From Diadema setosum (taxonomy: Eukaryota; Echinodermata; Echinoidea; Diadematoida; Diadematidae), in contig CM067067.1 of NCBI GenBank assembly GCA_033980235.1, positions 33,986,451 through 34,050,450 on the forward strand: a stretch of DNA of 64,000 bases, written 5' to 3'. Positions 24,301-38,523 of this stretch are shown piece by piece. A model generated the notes under the pieces. That model ran no database searches. It saw nothing but the letters and a program-made list of their open reading frames with translations, and had not been told where the DNA came from. Position 1 is the stretch's first letter. Each line of letters opens with the position of its first letter. The translations under genes were made by a program, and so were the position numbers.

Positions 24301-27300
24301 ATTCATTTTTTTTTTCATTTTTCTTCTTGCACAGAACTTGATAATAATGTGAGAAAATTACAAATGATCTTGAGTACACAATAGTTTACTGTACGATAGA
24401 ATCGGAAGTAATTAAAGAATTGAAAACATGTTTACATAGTTTCAAACCAAATTTGTGACAAATTTCCATGCTCTGGGGAAAAAGAAATGAGGGGTCCACT
24501 TAAAAGCAGTCACTATGTGTTTTGTCTGCTGTGGACAACTCATGCATGTAGTCGACGCAAAAACTTATTCGGGCAAATCCAAGCAACTTGAAGAATGCAA
24601 GGACGCATACTGTGAAAGACAACAAAGGCAATGAAGTATGGGATAGAAGGAGTTCGTTGGGAGAATGGTGGGAGAGAGTGAAATTATTGGCTTGAAGAGG
24701 TGACAGCGGAGTGGGCTTAAAGAACGGAAATCACTCGCGGGATCATTCACCGCGATACTAGATAGCAGGCAAGAACGTCTGTGCTGTCGTGCACGTTGGG
24801 CAACGAGGAAACAGAACTCGGGCACGTAACCTTGATATATCTAGGTCTCCGCGGTTCAAAGTTATAATCCGGCTTTCGGGAAAAAATTGACCAAAGTCAG
24901 GAAATCCAGCCATCTACATCGTCACTGGCTGTTGACACTCTCGCGGTCTTGACAATGGCGGGGAAAAAAAAAGAAAAAAGAAAATCGAAGACAGTCGACA
25001 TAAATGGGAGAGAGGCAAGAAGTCACGTTCTCTGTTTTAATCACGACCAGTGGCCCAGGCAAAGATAAACGACGAACGCTCATTTCCATGTTCCGATGTG
25101 AGTGGTTTACGCCGATTTTACGGGACGGATTCCAAATGTTCTGCAATTAAACCAAGTGGTAACTCTCGTCAGCTACCAAGACAGCGATAAATCGCTGGTG
25201 ATGTTGAATCCCCCCTTCTCTCTCCCTCTCTCTCTCTTTGTCATTTGTATTTTCTTGAGAGTTATATATTTTTTTTTTTTTTCAAAATGAGTTTGCCCTA
25301 TCCTCTCATCATTTTATTTGGTGCAATACACGAGATAGCTGCAGCTGTCGCTCGACTGGTGGGGCGTCAATTAGCGGGAGATGACCCCGACGGAGCAGGG
25401 GTCATGAGTGAAGTGGGATGCTCACTGGTGTCCAGAAACTGAAGAAGAAGAAGAAAAAGATGAAACATGAATATCAAAGAGCTCCTGTGTATTTGCAAAA
25501 CAGCAAGCAGCGTTAGCAATGAAAACATAGCCAGTAATAATAACGAAAATTTTATCAATTTACTTCGCTGGGATATATTCTGGAAGACTCCCCGTGTGAC
25601 CTTGTTTTCGCAATTGCAGCCTAATTTTATCCCCAACTGCACATAAAAATTTGAGAAGAGTAACATGCGTGTATGTAACGCAAAACATTTCCAATTTCTT
25701 TCCCACGAACCGCTATCAGCACTATAGATAAGGCATATGCACCTACAACTAATAACAATGTATTACTCTAATATGATTAGTATAACATACTATCCAGCAT
25801 TCAAAATAAGTAGCATTTCACTTCATTCATAGATCCATATTCAAGAAGTCGTTTCATTGTATTTGCTACCGGTTGTTTGTGACAACTGTCATTGGCTTAG
25901 GTATACTGCTGAGAAAACCCAAAGAGAAATGTGGATTGAGTAAAAGCAACAACATTAGTAGAGCACATCAGTGAAAGTTTGGGGAAAATCGGACAATCCA
26001 TGCAAAAGTTATGAATATTAAAAGTTTTGGTGTTGGAACCACTGGATAAGGAGATTACTTAGTTTATGACATGTTTGGACAACAATATAGAGAAAACATA
26101 AAGAAAATTCAACATGATTTCACTTTTCTAGCGTAATGAAAGAGCACTTGGCTAACCGCTTTTAGAAAGCAGGGAGAATAATTACTACCCTTAACATTAT
26201 GTCAGTATCAAGTTGATGGAACGTGTAATTTTCATGAAAAATTAGTTTTTGTGGAATTTTATTTATATTTTCTTTATACTTGTCCAAACATGAACTCTAT
26301 AGTAGTCTCCTTATCCAGTCATTACAACACCAAAACTTTAAAAATTTATAACTTTTGCTAGTGTGATTGTCCGATTTTCCTCAAACTTTCACTGATGTGT
26401 TCTACTAAAGTTGCTGCTTTCACTCAATCCACATTGCTCTTTGGGTTTTGCATGGTTGCCGTTAACACATTTCCTATACTTTCCACAATCAATGACATCA
26501 AAAGTAAATATGAAATGGAAGTAACTCTTTTAAATGAAAAACTTTTGAAATTCCATGGAAAATTTCTGGAAGAGTTTGGAAGTCTCGGGAAGAAGACATG
26601 CACACAAAAAGTCTGAGTTGTTGACAACTATTATTCTCTGGATATGTCGGGCGGCATCATCTTCTTCTATTACACCCTTCACCTCCGGGTGGCTCGGAGC
26701 CAAAACTCGACATACCATTTTTTGATAGAATCTGACGAGAACGTTGGAGTGCATCACGCAGGATGTCAATCAAAGTTGTCATATATTTTGCAGCAAGAGT
26801 ATTTGTCCACACTTTTCTAATAAAGATATCAGTAGGAAAAAGCTGAGATGGAAGATTTTTGCCAGGCGATCCAACATCTTGATAAAATCAAGTCTTTCCG
26901 TGACTGCACAAAATGTGACCAATTTTATAGATCCCTATCAACCTAACGTTTTCTCACCATCTTAATTATACTCTCTGAAGCATTGCTGACAGAGGCTCTG
27001 TATTACACTCTCCTCACTTTAAAATCAGTAACAGACATTTTACTTCATGGGAAAAGATATTTTGACGTTGAGCAGAGAAGCAATACACTCTTTCCCCAGG
27101 AGTGGACAAGGTTAGTTGTGACCGTCTGTTTATTTCTGGAACTTTATTTTTCTTCAAGAATCTGCCATGGAGTCTTCTAAAGCGGACATCTCAGAATAGA
27201 TATAAATTGATCACGTAACTGCAACCCGACTGGAGCAGAGAGTCTTGCATTGCTTTGTATAGTAGACGGATGATTTGTTGATCATAATGTTGGTAGGCAT

Positions 27301-30300
27301 GCTAGAAGTGAATTAATCGGCAAAACCACTTCAGCATCGAAGCTTCATATATCAATTTCTTGTATTTCAAATGCAGAGTAACTCTACTTAAGTGTGTGCA
27401 TGTGTGAGTGTGTGTGTGTTGTGTGCCTATTGCTAGTGTGTATGTGTGTGTGTGTGTGTTTGTGTGAAAATGTATGTGTGTGTTTGACTTTATCATTCGA
27501 CACATCATGAAAAAGTACGTGTAGTTTTTGAGTAAAAAGCAGACAGATTGGCATACAGATCTTCATTAGATTCCCATCCCACTAATATACTCCCACACGG
27601 CCAATTTTGGAAGTTTTTAGGACTGAGTAAAACAAGTTACTGTACCGGGAATTCACACATGAAGCGTCTTGAATATTCAGTTGTTGTTTTTACAGTTGTT
27701 TTTCTAAAATATTGACAGGCGTGAGAGCTGAAGGACGGGTATTTCCCCCCTGCACCCCATCCCCTCCCTCCCCCCCCCCCCTTCCTCTTCCCAGGTAAGG
27801 ATCAGGTGACTTCGGCTTCACCTGGTGCTCGTGGGGAGTTTTCCGGATGATTCATTTTATCATGTGATCAAACGGCAGGCCGTTAACAGTCGATGTCCGG
27901 CCGAGAGCCTGCCAACATGGCGCGGGTTTCCGGCGGCCATTACTATGATCACCAGCGGAGGCAAAGAGGTTGCGCTTTGCCATCTATTCTGACCACAAAT
28001 GCCCTGCAGTAAACAATTTAGAATGCTGAAAGAAACTGATGTTTTGGGGTCTTATTTGAATTGAAGCTGAAACATCATGGCACGACGTCCTTAAAAACAC
28101 ATGTAGAATTTCTATATTTTCTAATATTCTATGTTCTATTTGCTTATAAATCAAATGCAACTTTTTCCACCTCCTTGTCGTAACGAAATATGATGTGAAA
28201 ACGCAGTGACTGTTTCCTCCGTGACATCAAAATTTACCTCTGCAACCAAAAAGATCTGATAGGCAAAAAACAACAACAACAACAACCAAACAAAAAAAAA
28301 CAAAACAAAACAAAACAACACATCATAAAACAAACTTCCAAAGTAATAATTGAAATTCTTGAGACCTGACGGTCTCGTTTTGTAGGAAATATTCATTACA
28401 AAGTAAGTCAGCGTTGCAGCCTTTTGCGTAAGCACTGGACTTACTTCTATCTAAAGTAGGTGAGCCCCTTTATGTGGTTAGGTGACAAGTGAAACCCGCA
28501 AAATCATGACAGTAGTTTCCAGAATGAAAATATAAACAATAGCGCCATATGCAGAGGGGATGGGGTAACCATAATTATGAGTGGGTATATAGGACAACCA
28601 AGAGACGGGGAACAGGTGTTAGCAATCAACCGAGTAGAGACAAAAAAAAAAAAAAAGAGATCAGTTCTAGTAATTAGCGACGGAAGCACCCTCTCAAGGA
28701 TCATGTTGTAATCATAATCTTGTTGCACTTGAAAACAATCCCTTCCCCTTGCTTCCCCCAACCCCCCCCCCCAAAAAAAAAAAAAATGACGCTTATTGTG
28801 TTCCCTTTTGGTTAGACGCAATTGCGGCCACTTTTTCCACGGTAACATGTCGACAGCCATATAGTTTTTTTTTTTCGTACTCATTTTGAAGTTCCAGAGG
28901 ATTATGTTAATGGCGAACTATATAATTGATGCATGGTATGGACTGCACAGAGCAAGTATAGAGGGTGTATGGGAAGGAAGGCTGATGGGGAATTGTCGGA
29001 AATTCACGCGGAAGCGCTGACTCGCACCTGTGCCCCCCGTTACCTTGATCTTTTGTCGGCGTGTAGCGAGTGTGTAGCGGTGATGTACTCTGCGCGATAT
29101 TCAACGCAGTTGGAAGGTAAAGTTCAGGCTTTCGGATCTGAGGGGTGCAATCAAAGAATTGGGCGTACAAGTATATAGGGGTGGGGAATTGGTAAAGGGG
29201 AGAGGCTGGTAGCTGAGGGGTAGTAAGTCCGGGTGCTGTTCGTTATTCCGAAGGTTTGCTATTCCGAAGGTTCGTTAATCCGAAACACGCAAATTCCCTA
29301 TACCTAGAGGTTCGTTAATCCGAAAATGAAAAAGGGTTCGTTAATCCGAACATTTGTGGCGTTATTCCGAAGGTTCGTTATTCCGAAGATTCGTTGATCC
29401 GAAAATGAAATTCGGAACAACGAACCTTCGGAATAACGAATCTTCGGACTAAAGAGCCTTCGGAATAACGAACCTTCGGAATAACGAGCTGTAACCGTAA
29501 GTCCGAGGGTCCGTTTCATGGAAGTCTTATGAGGGACTTTTCGCTGTTAAGACGCACCTATGAGAGACGTCATTAAATGGATTTTATTTCCCTTTGAAAG
29601 TTCCTCATAGCTACATAGTAATGAGTGACTTTGACCATTCTTAGATTTATGTAGACTTTTATGTGATGAATTCATGAATTGGACTCCAGGAACCTTAAAT
29701 CTCTTTTCTTTAAGAATGAATCTTGCCTTATGTTTGTGTAGAGAGCTTTGGCTTGAATGCTTGTCTAGTGTTGTTGAATTGATTAAACTACACATTCCTG
29801 ATTTAGTGCTTCATTTTTGATACGTTTATGCACATTATTGAGTATTTAGCAAACTCTCAAAAAAATCTGCAAATAAATGTTATCATGTGATAGTGTAATG
29901 AATCAGAACTGTTACTTGTCAAATATCTCCTAAACAGCCCGTTGGAAGTGAGAGGCAGAATTGATAAACAATGCTGCACATTATCTTGTGCCCGTCACAC
30001 CATTTGGAGATGAGGACTATAAAAACCCTCAACGAGTTAAGAGTCGATTGGAGGATTTCACGTCTGGAAAACGTGTCATGGAATCTTCATTGAGGAGTGT
30101 GAATGAAAAAAGTCCTGGAGAAGATTGTAGAGAAGAGGAGCAGAAGTATGAGGGAAAATGAAGAGCAGAAGGTGTAGTAAAATAGGACAAAAGAAAAAAG
30201 AAGAAAGTGGAGGAGGAGGAGGAGGAGGAAAGGCAGAAGGAGGGGAAAAGTTGATAGTCTCGTTCACATCCGTAGTGTGGGGCAATTTACGTAAACAGAG

Positions 30301-32909
30301 GAAGGAAAATGGACCACAAAATGGAACTGGAGACGATGGAATCTTCCCTTCGATTGTTATTGTTCGGAAACGCTTGTATTTTTAGAAAAAAAAAAGAAGG
30401 AGGTATTTCCTGGCGATTTGCGGGGGAAAGGGTGGATCTATACGTTAATGGCAGACCCATCAGTAACCATGGTGACCAAGAATTTTCCCGCCTGTTTTTG
30501 ACTGTTTTTCAACAAAGCCAGGTTTTATGAACGCGTCAGTTGCGATAATTTTTTGTTTTCTCGAAGAGAACGTTGGAGCGTCTTCCGGAAACAACAGGGA
30601 GAAGTTGTACTTTCTTGTGGCTGATGACTTTCCCAGAGATTTTGGTCAATTCCTCACTTCTGTATCATTTGAAATCGTTTTCATTCATTCATTTATTTGG
30701 GGTCAGGGGCTGGGACCCAATAACCTTCAATCGATCACATCCGATTTTGCGTGGAATCGGAAAGGCTGTATGTATCGCATAATGCGAAGAAATTTCTCTT
30801 TGTTTTTTTTTTTCGTTTATTTGTTGTTGTTTTTTCTGCGGCGGCCTCGAACTTTCAAAGTCCTAGCACTGATACTCAGTTAACCACGAAATGGTATCAC
30901 TCGTGCGAATTCTTGCATTTCTTTGCTGGTCCTACAAAGACGTGTCTGTAGCAGCCAGTGAAAGGGTTGCCTTCACTGCAGCTTCTCGACTCTGATGGGT
31001 AAATACTTTGGCCTCAAAGACTCTTGTGTTAGCCCGCGAGAGGGGCACAGCTAAATCTGTCAGCATCGCAACACTATGACTTCAATATTTATATATTTTT
31101 GACGGGGAACAAGAATCCAGAAACAGAAATCAAACAATGTACAAGGGGAAGAAAACTTTTTGAGTACAAATATGTCCACTTTGCGGTTGACGTACGGGGC
31201 ATATTTCAAAACCTGGATTGCTTGCTTTTGTGCTGTATCTGCTATACTTTTCAAACGCTCGTGAAAACTCAACTCAGGAAAGCTCATTGCGATTTCGGGA
31301 AAAGTATATTATTTATGTACTTTTGTTGTTTCTTTATATTGTCGTTCCCTTTTCTTTTAATTGGTTCTCATCCACCTAGCCTGAATTTGCTAGAGAGCTC
31401 TTGTCCATTCTTAGAAATCACTTCAATCCCTTGTGACTCTATCCAAGATAGGATATGAATAAGAAGTATTTTATGACCAACATTTCTGGATGACAATGAT
31501 ACCCGTAAAACCGTTCATGTTTTCCAGAGAAGGCTATGTTCAAGCTCTTTTTTGTGGGACCATTACAGTCTTGCCTCTTTAATTTTTCACTCTCAAGAAA
31601 TCTTGTAGTAGTCAAGATTCTTTCTAGAAGATTTTTACAATGTTCTCTCCATTATGCAGTTAGAAATCATGCCGAGTCTTTGATTAAGTATAAGTGTTGA
31701 TAAGTCCCTGGTCTAGCATGTTTTCCGACACATTAAAGAAGAATGGAACCCATATACATATGTGAATTAAGAGAATGCGGCAATATCGGTAGAGCTCATC
31801 TGCAAAAGTTTAGGAAAATCGGACAAAATGTTCAAAAGTTATGAATTTTTAAAGTTTTGATGCAACCATCGCTGTATGAAAAGACTGCAACATTTTGTGC
31901 CGTCACGAAGGGGAAACTATAAAAAGAAAATATAAAGAAAATTCAACACATGTTCACTTTTCTAGCAAAAAAAAAGAAAGAAAAAAGGAGCGCTTGACTT
32001 GCGTCTTTCAGAAAGCAGGTAAAATAATATTACCCATATGATCATAAATCATATCACAAGTCAACGGAATGTGTACTTTTCACCCCCCCCCCCAAAAAAA
32101 AAATAAGAAAATGAAATTTGTGCAATGCTTTTTATATTTCTATTACATCATTTTCCCTACGTGACGTCACAAAACGCAAAATGCGATCTTCTCATAGCTG
32201 AACCAAAGCTTTAACAATTCATAACTTTTAAGGAGATCGCCCGATTTTCCTCAGACTTCGCTGATGTGCTCTGCTAATGTTGCTTTATTCACCCAATCTA
32301 CATTGTAGTATTTGGGTTTCATTCCCCTTTAAAAAGCAGCTGACGTGTGGTGTGGTGCTTGCTGGGACATTCAACAGACAGAGCTGGGCTAGCTTCCCCC
32401 GCACTATACACTGGCTCAACAATGATCTTGAACCTCACTCTAATACGACAATCAAATTTGTCTCGTAGTTTTGAAAGTGGGTCGATTGTACCAAAGAGGG
32501 TGGATGGGGTACAGTATGTACGGGAAGGGACAGGGGAGGAGAGGGGGCGGTATCTGGGTACAGGACCGGCAATTTGTTGGAGTGGAACACACCGGCCGGG
32601 GTTCTGACCCTTGTTACTCAACCTTCTACCTTTCCCCGAGGGATAATCGTTACTGCGCTGTCATCGTGAACGCTATGACGAGAATGTTAAGCAAACGTTG
32701 ACTTTCTAAACAAGGTGTGTTTACTGCAGGAAAATGGCCACCCGATCTGGACCGAACAAACAGAAATCCCTAGAATGATAACTAGAATTTGCGATAATGA
32801 CAGACGTATACAGTACCGTTGAAACCAAGGGTGTATGATTGTGATTCACTTGATGTAGCCTATTCCTACAAACAACAAACATAGCTTGGGTTTGATGGCA
32901 TGCGATGAA

Positions 32910-32947
<38 letters not shown>

Positions 32948-35900
32948 CGGATAATAATGAACAAGAAGTGTGCGCAAGCGTGTACACAAAGTTTACCTAC
33001 ACTTTTTATGCCTCCGCCACGAAGTGGTGCCGGAGGCATTATGTTTTCGGGTTGTCCGTCCGTCCGTCCGTCCGTCCTTCCGTCCGTCCGTCCGTCCGTC
33101 CGTCCGTCCGTCCTTCCGTCCGTCCGTCCGTCCTTCCGTCCGTCCGTAATGAATTTTGTGGACAAGGTAACTATCAAAACCTGTTGAGGTATCCTAATGA
33201 AACTTGGCATGTATGTGTATTAGGGGGTGAAGTTGTGCCTATCAACTTTTGGGTGCACATGCTCAAGGTCAAAGGTCAAAAGGTCAAGGTCAAATACATA
33301 AAATTTCACTATTTCCACCATATCTATTGAATGCCTGAAGATATTTTCTTGAAACCTAGTGTATACATGTATTACCCAATTAAGATTCTCTGGTGAAAGT
33401 TTGGGTCATGAGGTCAAAGGTCAAAGGTCAAAAGGTCAGGGTCAAATACATAAAATATCACTATTTCCACCATATCTATTGAATGCCTGAAGATATTTTC
33501 TTGAAACTTAGTGTATACATGTATTACCCAATGAAGATTCTCTGGTGAAAGTTTAGGTCATGAGGTCAAAGGTCAAAAGGTCAAGTAAAAATATTAAAAC
33601 TTCTTTTTTTTCTCCGTACCTTGGAAAATTGTTCAAGGTATCTTCATGGAACATAGTATATACATGTACTGACTGGAATTGATTGTATCTAGAGAATGTA
33701 GGGTTCATGGGGTCAAAGGTCAGGGGTCAAAGGTCAAGTGCAACACTTCAAAATTTTACTATTTCCCTCATATTTATGCAATGCCAGCAGGGTTATATTT
33801 TTTTTTGCACTTGGTGTATGCATGTGTTTAACCTAATAGAAATTCTCTGAAAAGTTTTTTTTTTCTTCTTTTTTTTTTTGCCTCAAAGGTCAAAAGGTCA
33901 AAGATCAAGTGAAAGTGCTGAACTAACTTTTTCCTCCATATCTCGGAAGTGGCTCAAGTTATCTTGAAACTTAGTACATATTATGCATGTTCTACCTGAA
34001 AGTGATTATCTTATGAATTTTAGGGTCAAGGGCCAGATGAAAATGGTAACAATTTACTATTCAATTCAGAAATTCAAACCAATTCTCCACACCTGTACCT
34101 TGAAAATTACTCAGTGCCTAAATGTATGAATGGGTCAAAGTCAAGTTAAAGTCCTTAAATCCCTAGATACATGCTCTCCTATTCATCCAATTAAACCTAG
34201 GTCAAGGAAGGTGACCATTCAACACATTTGTGAGAAATTTGTTATTTCAATATTTTGCCAATTTTGTGAAAATGTAGTCACACATTGTCCACATGTACTA
34301 TCTAGACCTATTGGGAAAATCATGTATTATGGCGGAGGCATACCAGTAGACTACCAGTCGCCAAAGCGACATTTCTAGTCTAAAATAATGTATTAAGAGA
34401 AAGTCTCCATGATGATAACCACGTGGATTTGAAGCTTGGTAAAATTTCTTCGATATATATGTAAGAGTGCGCAAATTATTCAATTAATCATTAATACTGT
34501 GATCACGATTCTTACCATCAGTAACCCTGTCTTTTTATGTAACATTTTTCCTCACCGTCTTTCTATAATTTTGTATCAGTTATTTTATCCCCATGATGAC
34601 ATTAGGCATATTTACGTAATGTGACGATATTCTTGTGTTGCAGACACATTTTGATATTTGAAATTGAAATGCAAAAATTCAAGACAGGATCTTAGACCAC
34701 TGCAAGTCAATGTAAAGGAAATTATATTTGGTAAAGTGAGTGATACGGTATTTTGTAATTTATGTGCCATGTCCAACGTAAGAGTAAAGGAGTACAGTCT
34801 TGTACACCCCCGAGCCATTGGACGCGAGAAATATTGCTTCCTTTTTATTAGAATAAGTTAGTATAGCGAATGTTTGGCACAAATGCTTCAATCGTGATTC
34901 TTATGATTATCATAGAACGCTGAGCACAAATTACAAAGACTTTCACGAAAGGGTAATGGGGTTTATTACAGAAAGTAATATGAGGGTGCATTGTATAAAT
35001 TCATCTGAGAAATAGAGCTAAATTATGATAGGTTTTTGTCTGCGCCCCTGAAATCGATAAGCAGTGGCACCGAAATGAAAACTGAAATTTGCAGACGAAT
35101 TTCCTGCCCCCTTTTTATATTATATTATGCGATAATGACATCGCATCTGTGATTTTAATGAATTACGTCTTGTCGTCGATATTTGAGGATGAACTAGATC
35201 ATCCTGCATCTGATATTTCTTCCGCAGGGTTAGGAAAATGTCTTTGTAGACGTAACATAAGTGGGACTATAGAGCACAAAATAAAATTTTGAAGAGCCTT
35301 AGTTACATTAATGCTTCAAGTCTCAGGAAATGCATTTCTGTGATTTGGTTTTGTATCTTTCAGTTATAGAATAACCCACCATATCGTTTATTGTTGGTGT
35401 TTCACAGGGAGAGGAGAAATTCTCCTTCGTTTTAGTCCTCTATTGTTCGTATATTGTTTCTTTTGGTTGAAGACGTTCTAAAAGTCTCCTAATTCCTAAA
35501 TTCCTTTTTGTTTTGTTTTTAATTGGCGACACAGATTAGCAGATGAAAGCACGTTTCATCCTCAAATTGGCAGCCTTTATAGTTCTTTTCTGATTATGTG
35601 CAGACTAAATTAATCAAACCATGCAGTTCCATGTGATCTTTCTCCAATATGATATTATGCAATGAAATTCAGAGTTGCCAATTTGACGAGGGCAAGGGGA
35701 TAATTTCTCCTGCAAAAGTACCCCAGGGCATGGTGGGCTAAAGGCATTGTTTACTATTTGCAAATGAAACAAAAACCCAGCTTTAGTGCTTTAAAACCGT
35801 TCTAAAATGTAGGTTAGGGATAGAAACAACCAATTCTAAATTGTAAATCGATGTAATCAATGTTAAGTATTGTTAAATACACACAATGTGAACAATAGGT

Positions 35901-38475
35901 GAAATAAGAATTGTTTCTAGAATAAACCGACTACAGTTATGGTTTATTCAGAAAAATAGTGATATCTTCTTATATTTTAGGCTTTATTGCATTTTTTTTT
36001 AATATGGTAGGATGTTTTGTGATATAACAGTTGACCTACACATAAGCATCACTCGAACATTTTTAAATCACTGCTCCCAATGCATGGTAAACAGTATCTT
36101 TGACCCAGACGACTAAGCCTCTTGAACGTAATGCCTGTGCTAGATGTCCCGTAGTCATTCAAAAGTGTTATGACCCTGTCAAGAGTCATGGGTGACCACA
36201 GACAACCTCCACCTTGGCGTAAACTTTCCTTTGCGTTTTCCTAATTTAGGTATACGTCGCGGGGGCGTCGAAACAAAATAGCTAATTACAAATGTATGTA
36301 TACTCCAGTACTTTTGAAATTACAAATCACCAACTACGTGCAAAAGCTCATCACAGTAGACATTTTTAAAGAAATTAGAGAACAGTTAAGTCTTGTTTAC
36401 ATGAAATGATATTCGGATAATGTTTTCGACCTTATTTGCAATTTGCGATAAGGAGGAAGCGGTGAAAATAATATTGAGGATTCACATCAGTATAGGGCTA
36501 AAGTCATTCATGGCATACACCATCGAAACCATCTGGGGTGTAGGTTTCAAACATTTGGTTGGGACTTGGCCATGAAATTGGTGGCTTGCTCCCTCGACTC
36601 GCGGCTGCCAGGAGACCTGTGTAGCCGTACTCCACATTAGCTCCGTGCCATACTCCACAGGTAGCCAGAGGGGCCGAGGGTCAACGTAGGGGGCGACTCC
36701 GTCGGGAAATCCTATTATCCACTTTCGGTGGAAATCCCCATGACGTCATTACTTCCGCCCCCAGTGATTGGCCAACGATTGACGGCTACTCGTCTCGAGA
36801 AGTTTGGGATGATGGGACCGTGGGAGAAAACCATGGAAGGATGTCACTGGGATTTCTCTGAAATGAATTAACACAGAGAACATGACTACATACATGGTAC
36901 GATTGCATACATTTTTCTACATTACGTATCGTGTTTCATACATACCAGATACACACATAAATTTTAAATATGCATAGGGCCTGCAGGTTTACATACATTC
37001 ATTGATAGGCCCTACATGAACATCGATACAAATTTTAGCAGTAACTAATTTTTCATCTCATTAATGTACGCCACTAAGTATATTATAAGTAACAACATTA
37101 CAGTACCATTTGCAAAGGCAGTACAATGTGCATTACAACATAACTACAAGGTATACTTTCCGAGGATGGCTCCGACAGCAGTTGCAAGAATTTTTTCATG
37201 GTGTTTTGCTTCTTTTTATTTCTCTGTCACGCACCATAATTAATTCGCATTATTCACAGATATGGATGATTAGTTTCGGTAAAGAGTCCGATATCACTCG
37301 GCGGAGGTAGGAGTCACATGCTTGGAGAAGAAACAATAAACAGACAAACAAACAAGTTACGGATGTCGAATGATAAGATGTAAGGCCTAGTGGGCTTTAC
37401 TGCAGGTCATTGACATTGACCTATAAGATCATGAACAAGTTGCGAGAGGACCTAGTAACCACACTGATCGACGTTTTTAGCTGTTACAGATAAACCGTAA
37501 CAAACTTCCTCATAGGTGGGTTTAACGAACAAAAGGAAGAATGGCTTATTTCCCTAACAACAGGAAGACGAGGATTTCGCGAGCACTGGAAAGAAGTCAT
37601 AGCCAAATCTTCTGTGACGTAAATGTGTCAATGGAATTAAATCATCAATAAAATTTCCTAATTATGCTGTCTCCTGAACCCTGAACGAAAACGCAGGGAG
37701 GTCATTAATAGTCGCATAGGTCAACTTGACCCATTAAATTTAGAAATTATCTTATCAAAATACCTGGAAACAGCATAAAAGTAAACCGCATCTGGATGAC
37801 AATGCTTTCCATAATCGGTCAGACAGTGCATTAACTGCGTGCAAGGTGCGCGGATACCTTTAATGACCCCATAAGAAAAGTGTCAGGATGTTTACTTTGA
37901 CCGAGTAGACGTTATGATCTGGACCTCAATATCCACCGAATTAGGGCTTGTTAGAGGCTCTCTCACACAATGACTTTCCTTCGAGTTTCCTGGTGATTGG
38001 CGGGAAGCGGAAAAAGGCAAAACCGCCTGGAGTGTGACGGGACTGTCACACTGCGTCAACTGCAATGGCAGAACAGGTGTAATTCTATGATCCTGAACAC
38101 TTCAAAAAGAAAGTTTGTGTCAGTCGTATAGAAGACATGTCCTTCAGAAAGCCACGTAAGACATCCTGTGATCAGAATACTAGCCATGGTCATGCAGGCT
38201 ATGTATGATTACGTGGGAAAATAGTTATTGGTGACTTGCGATTTTACTGTTACTTGACTTGATAAGATTCAATTTGTGGAAACTTCTTTCAAGTTAATCT
38301 AGCTGTAATAACATCAGTGAAACAAATGAAAAAATTGTAAACCAAGACGACTGTATAAAATGTTTGAAGCGGTAGATATTCTTATACGATAGGAAATAAT
38401 TATATCAAATAAATCTAGATAGATAGACTGGATGTATGAATGGATTGTGGGTGGTGAGGTAGATTGATTGATTGG

Positions 38476-38523
<48 letters not shown>

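Noticed and set aside
32913..32945. Poly(A) run as a SINE or processed-pseudogene tail
   Set aside because: No A/B box body, target duplication or coding similarity found upstream.
32866..33330. Frames rich in SVRPSVRP or DGRTDGRT repeats
   Set aside because: Translation of the CCGT tetranucleotide array of element B.
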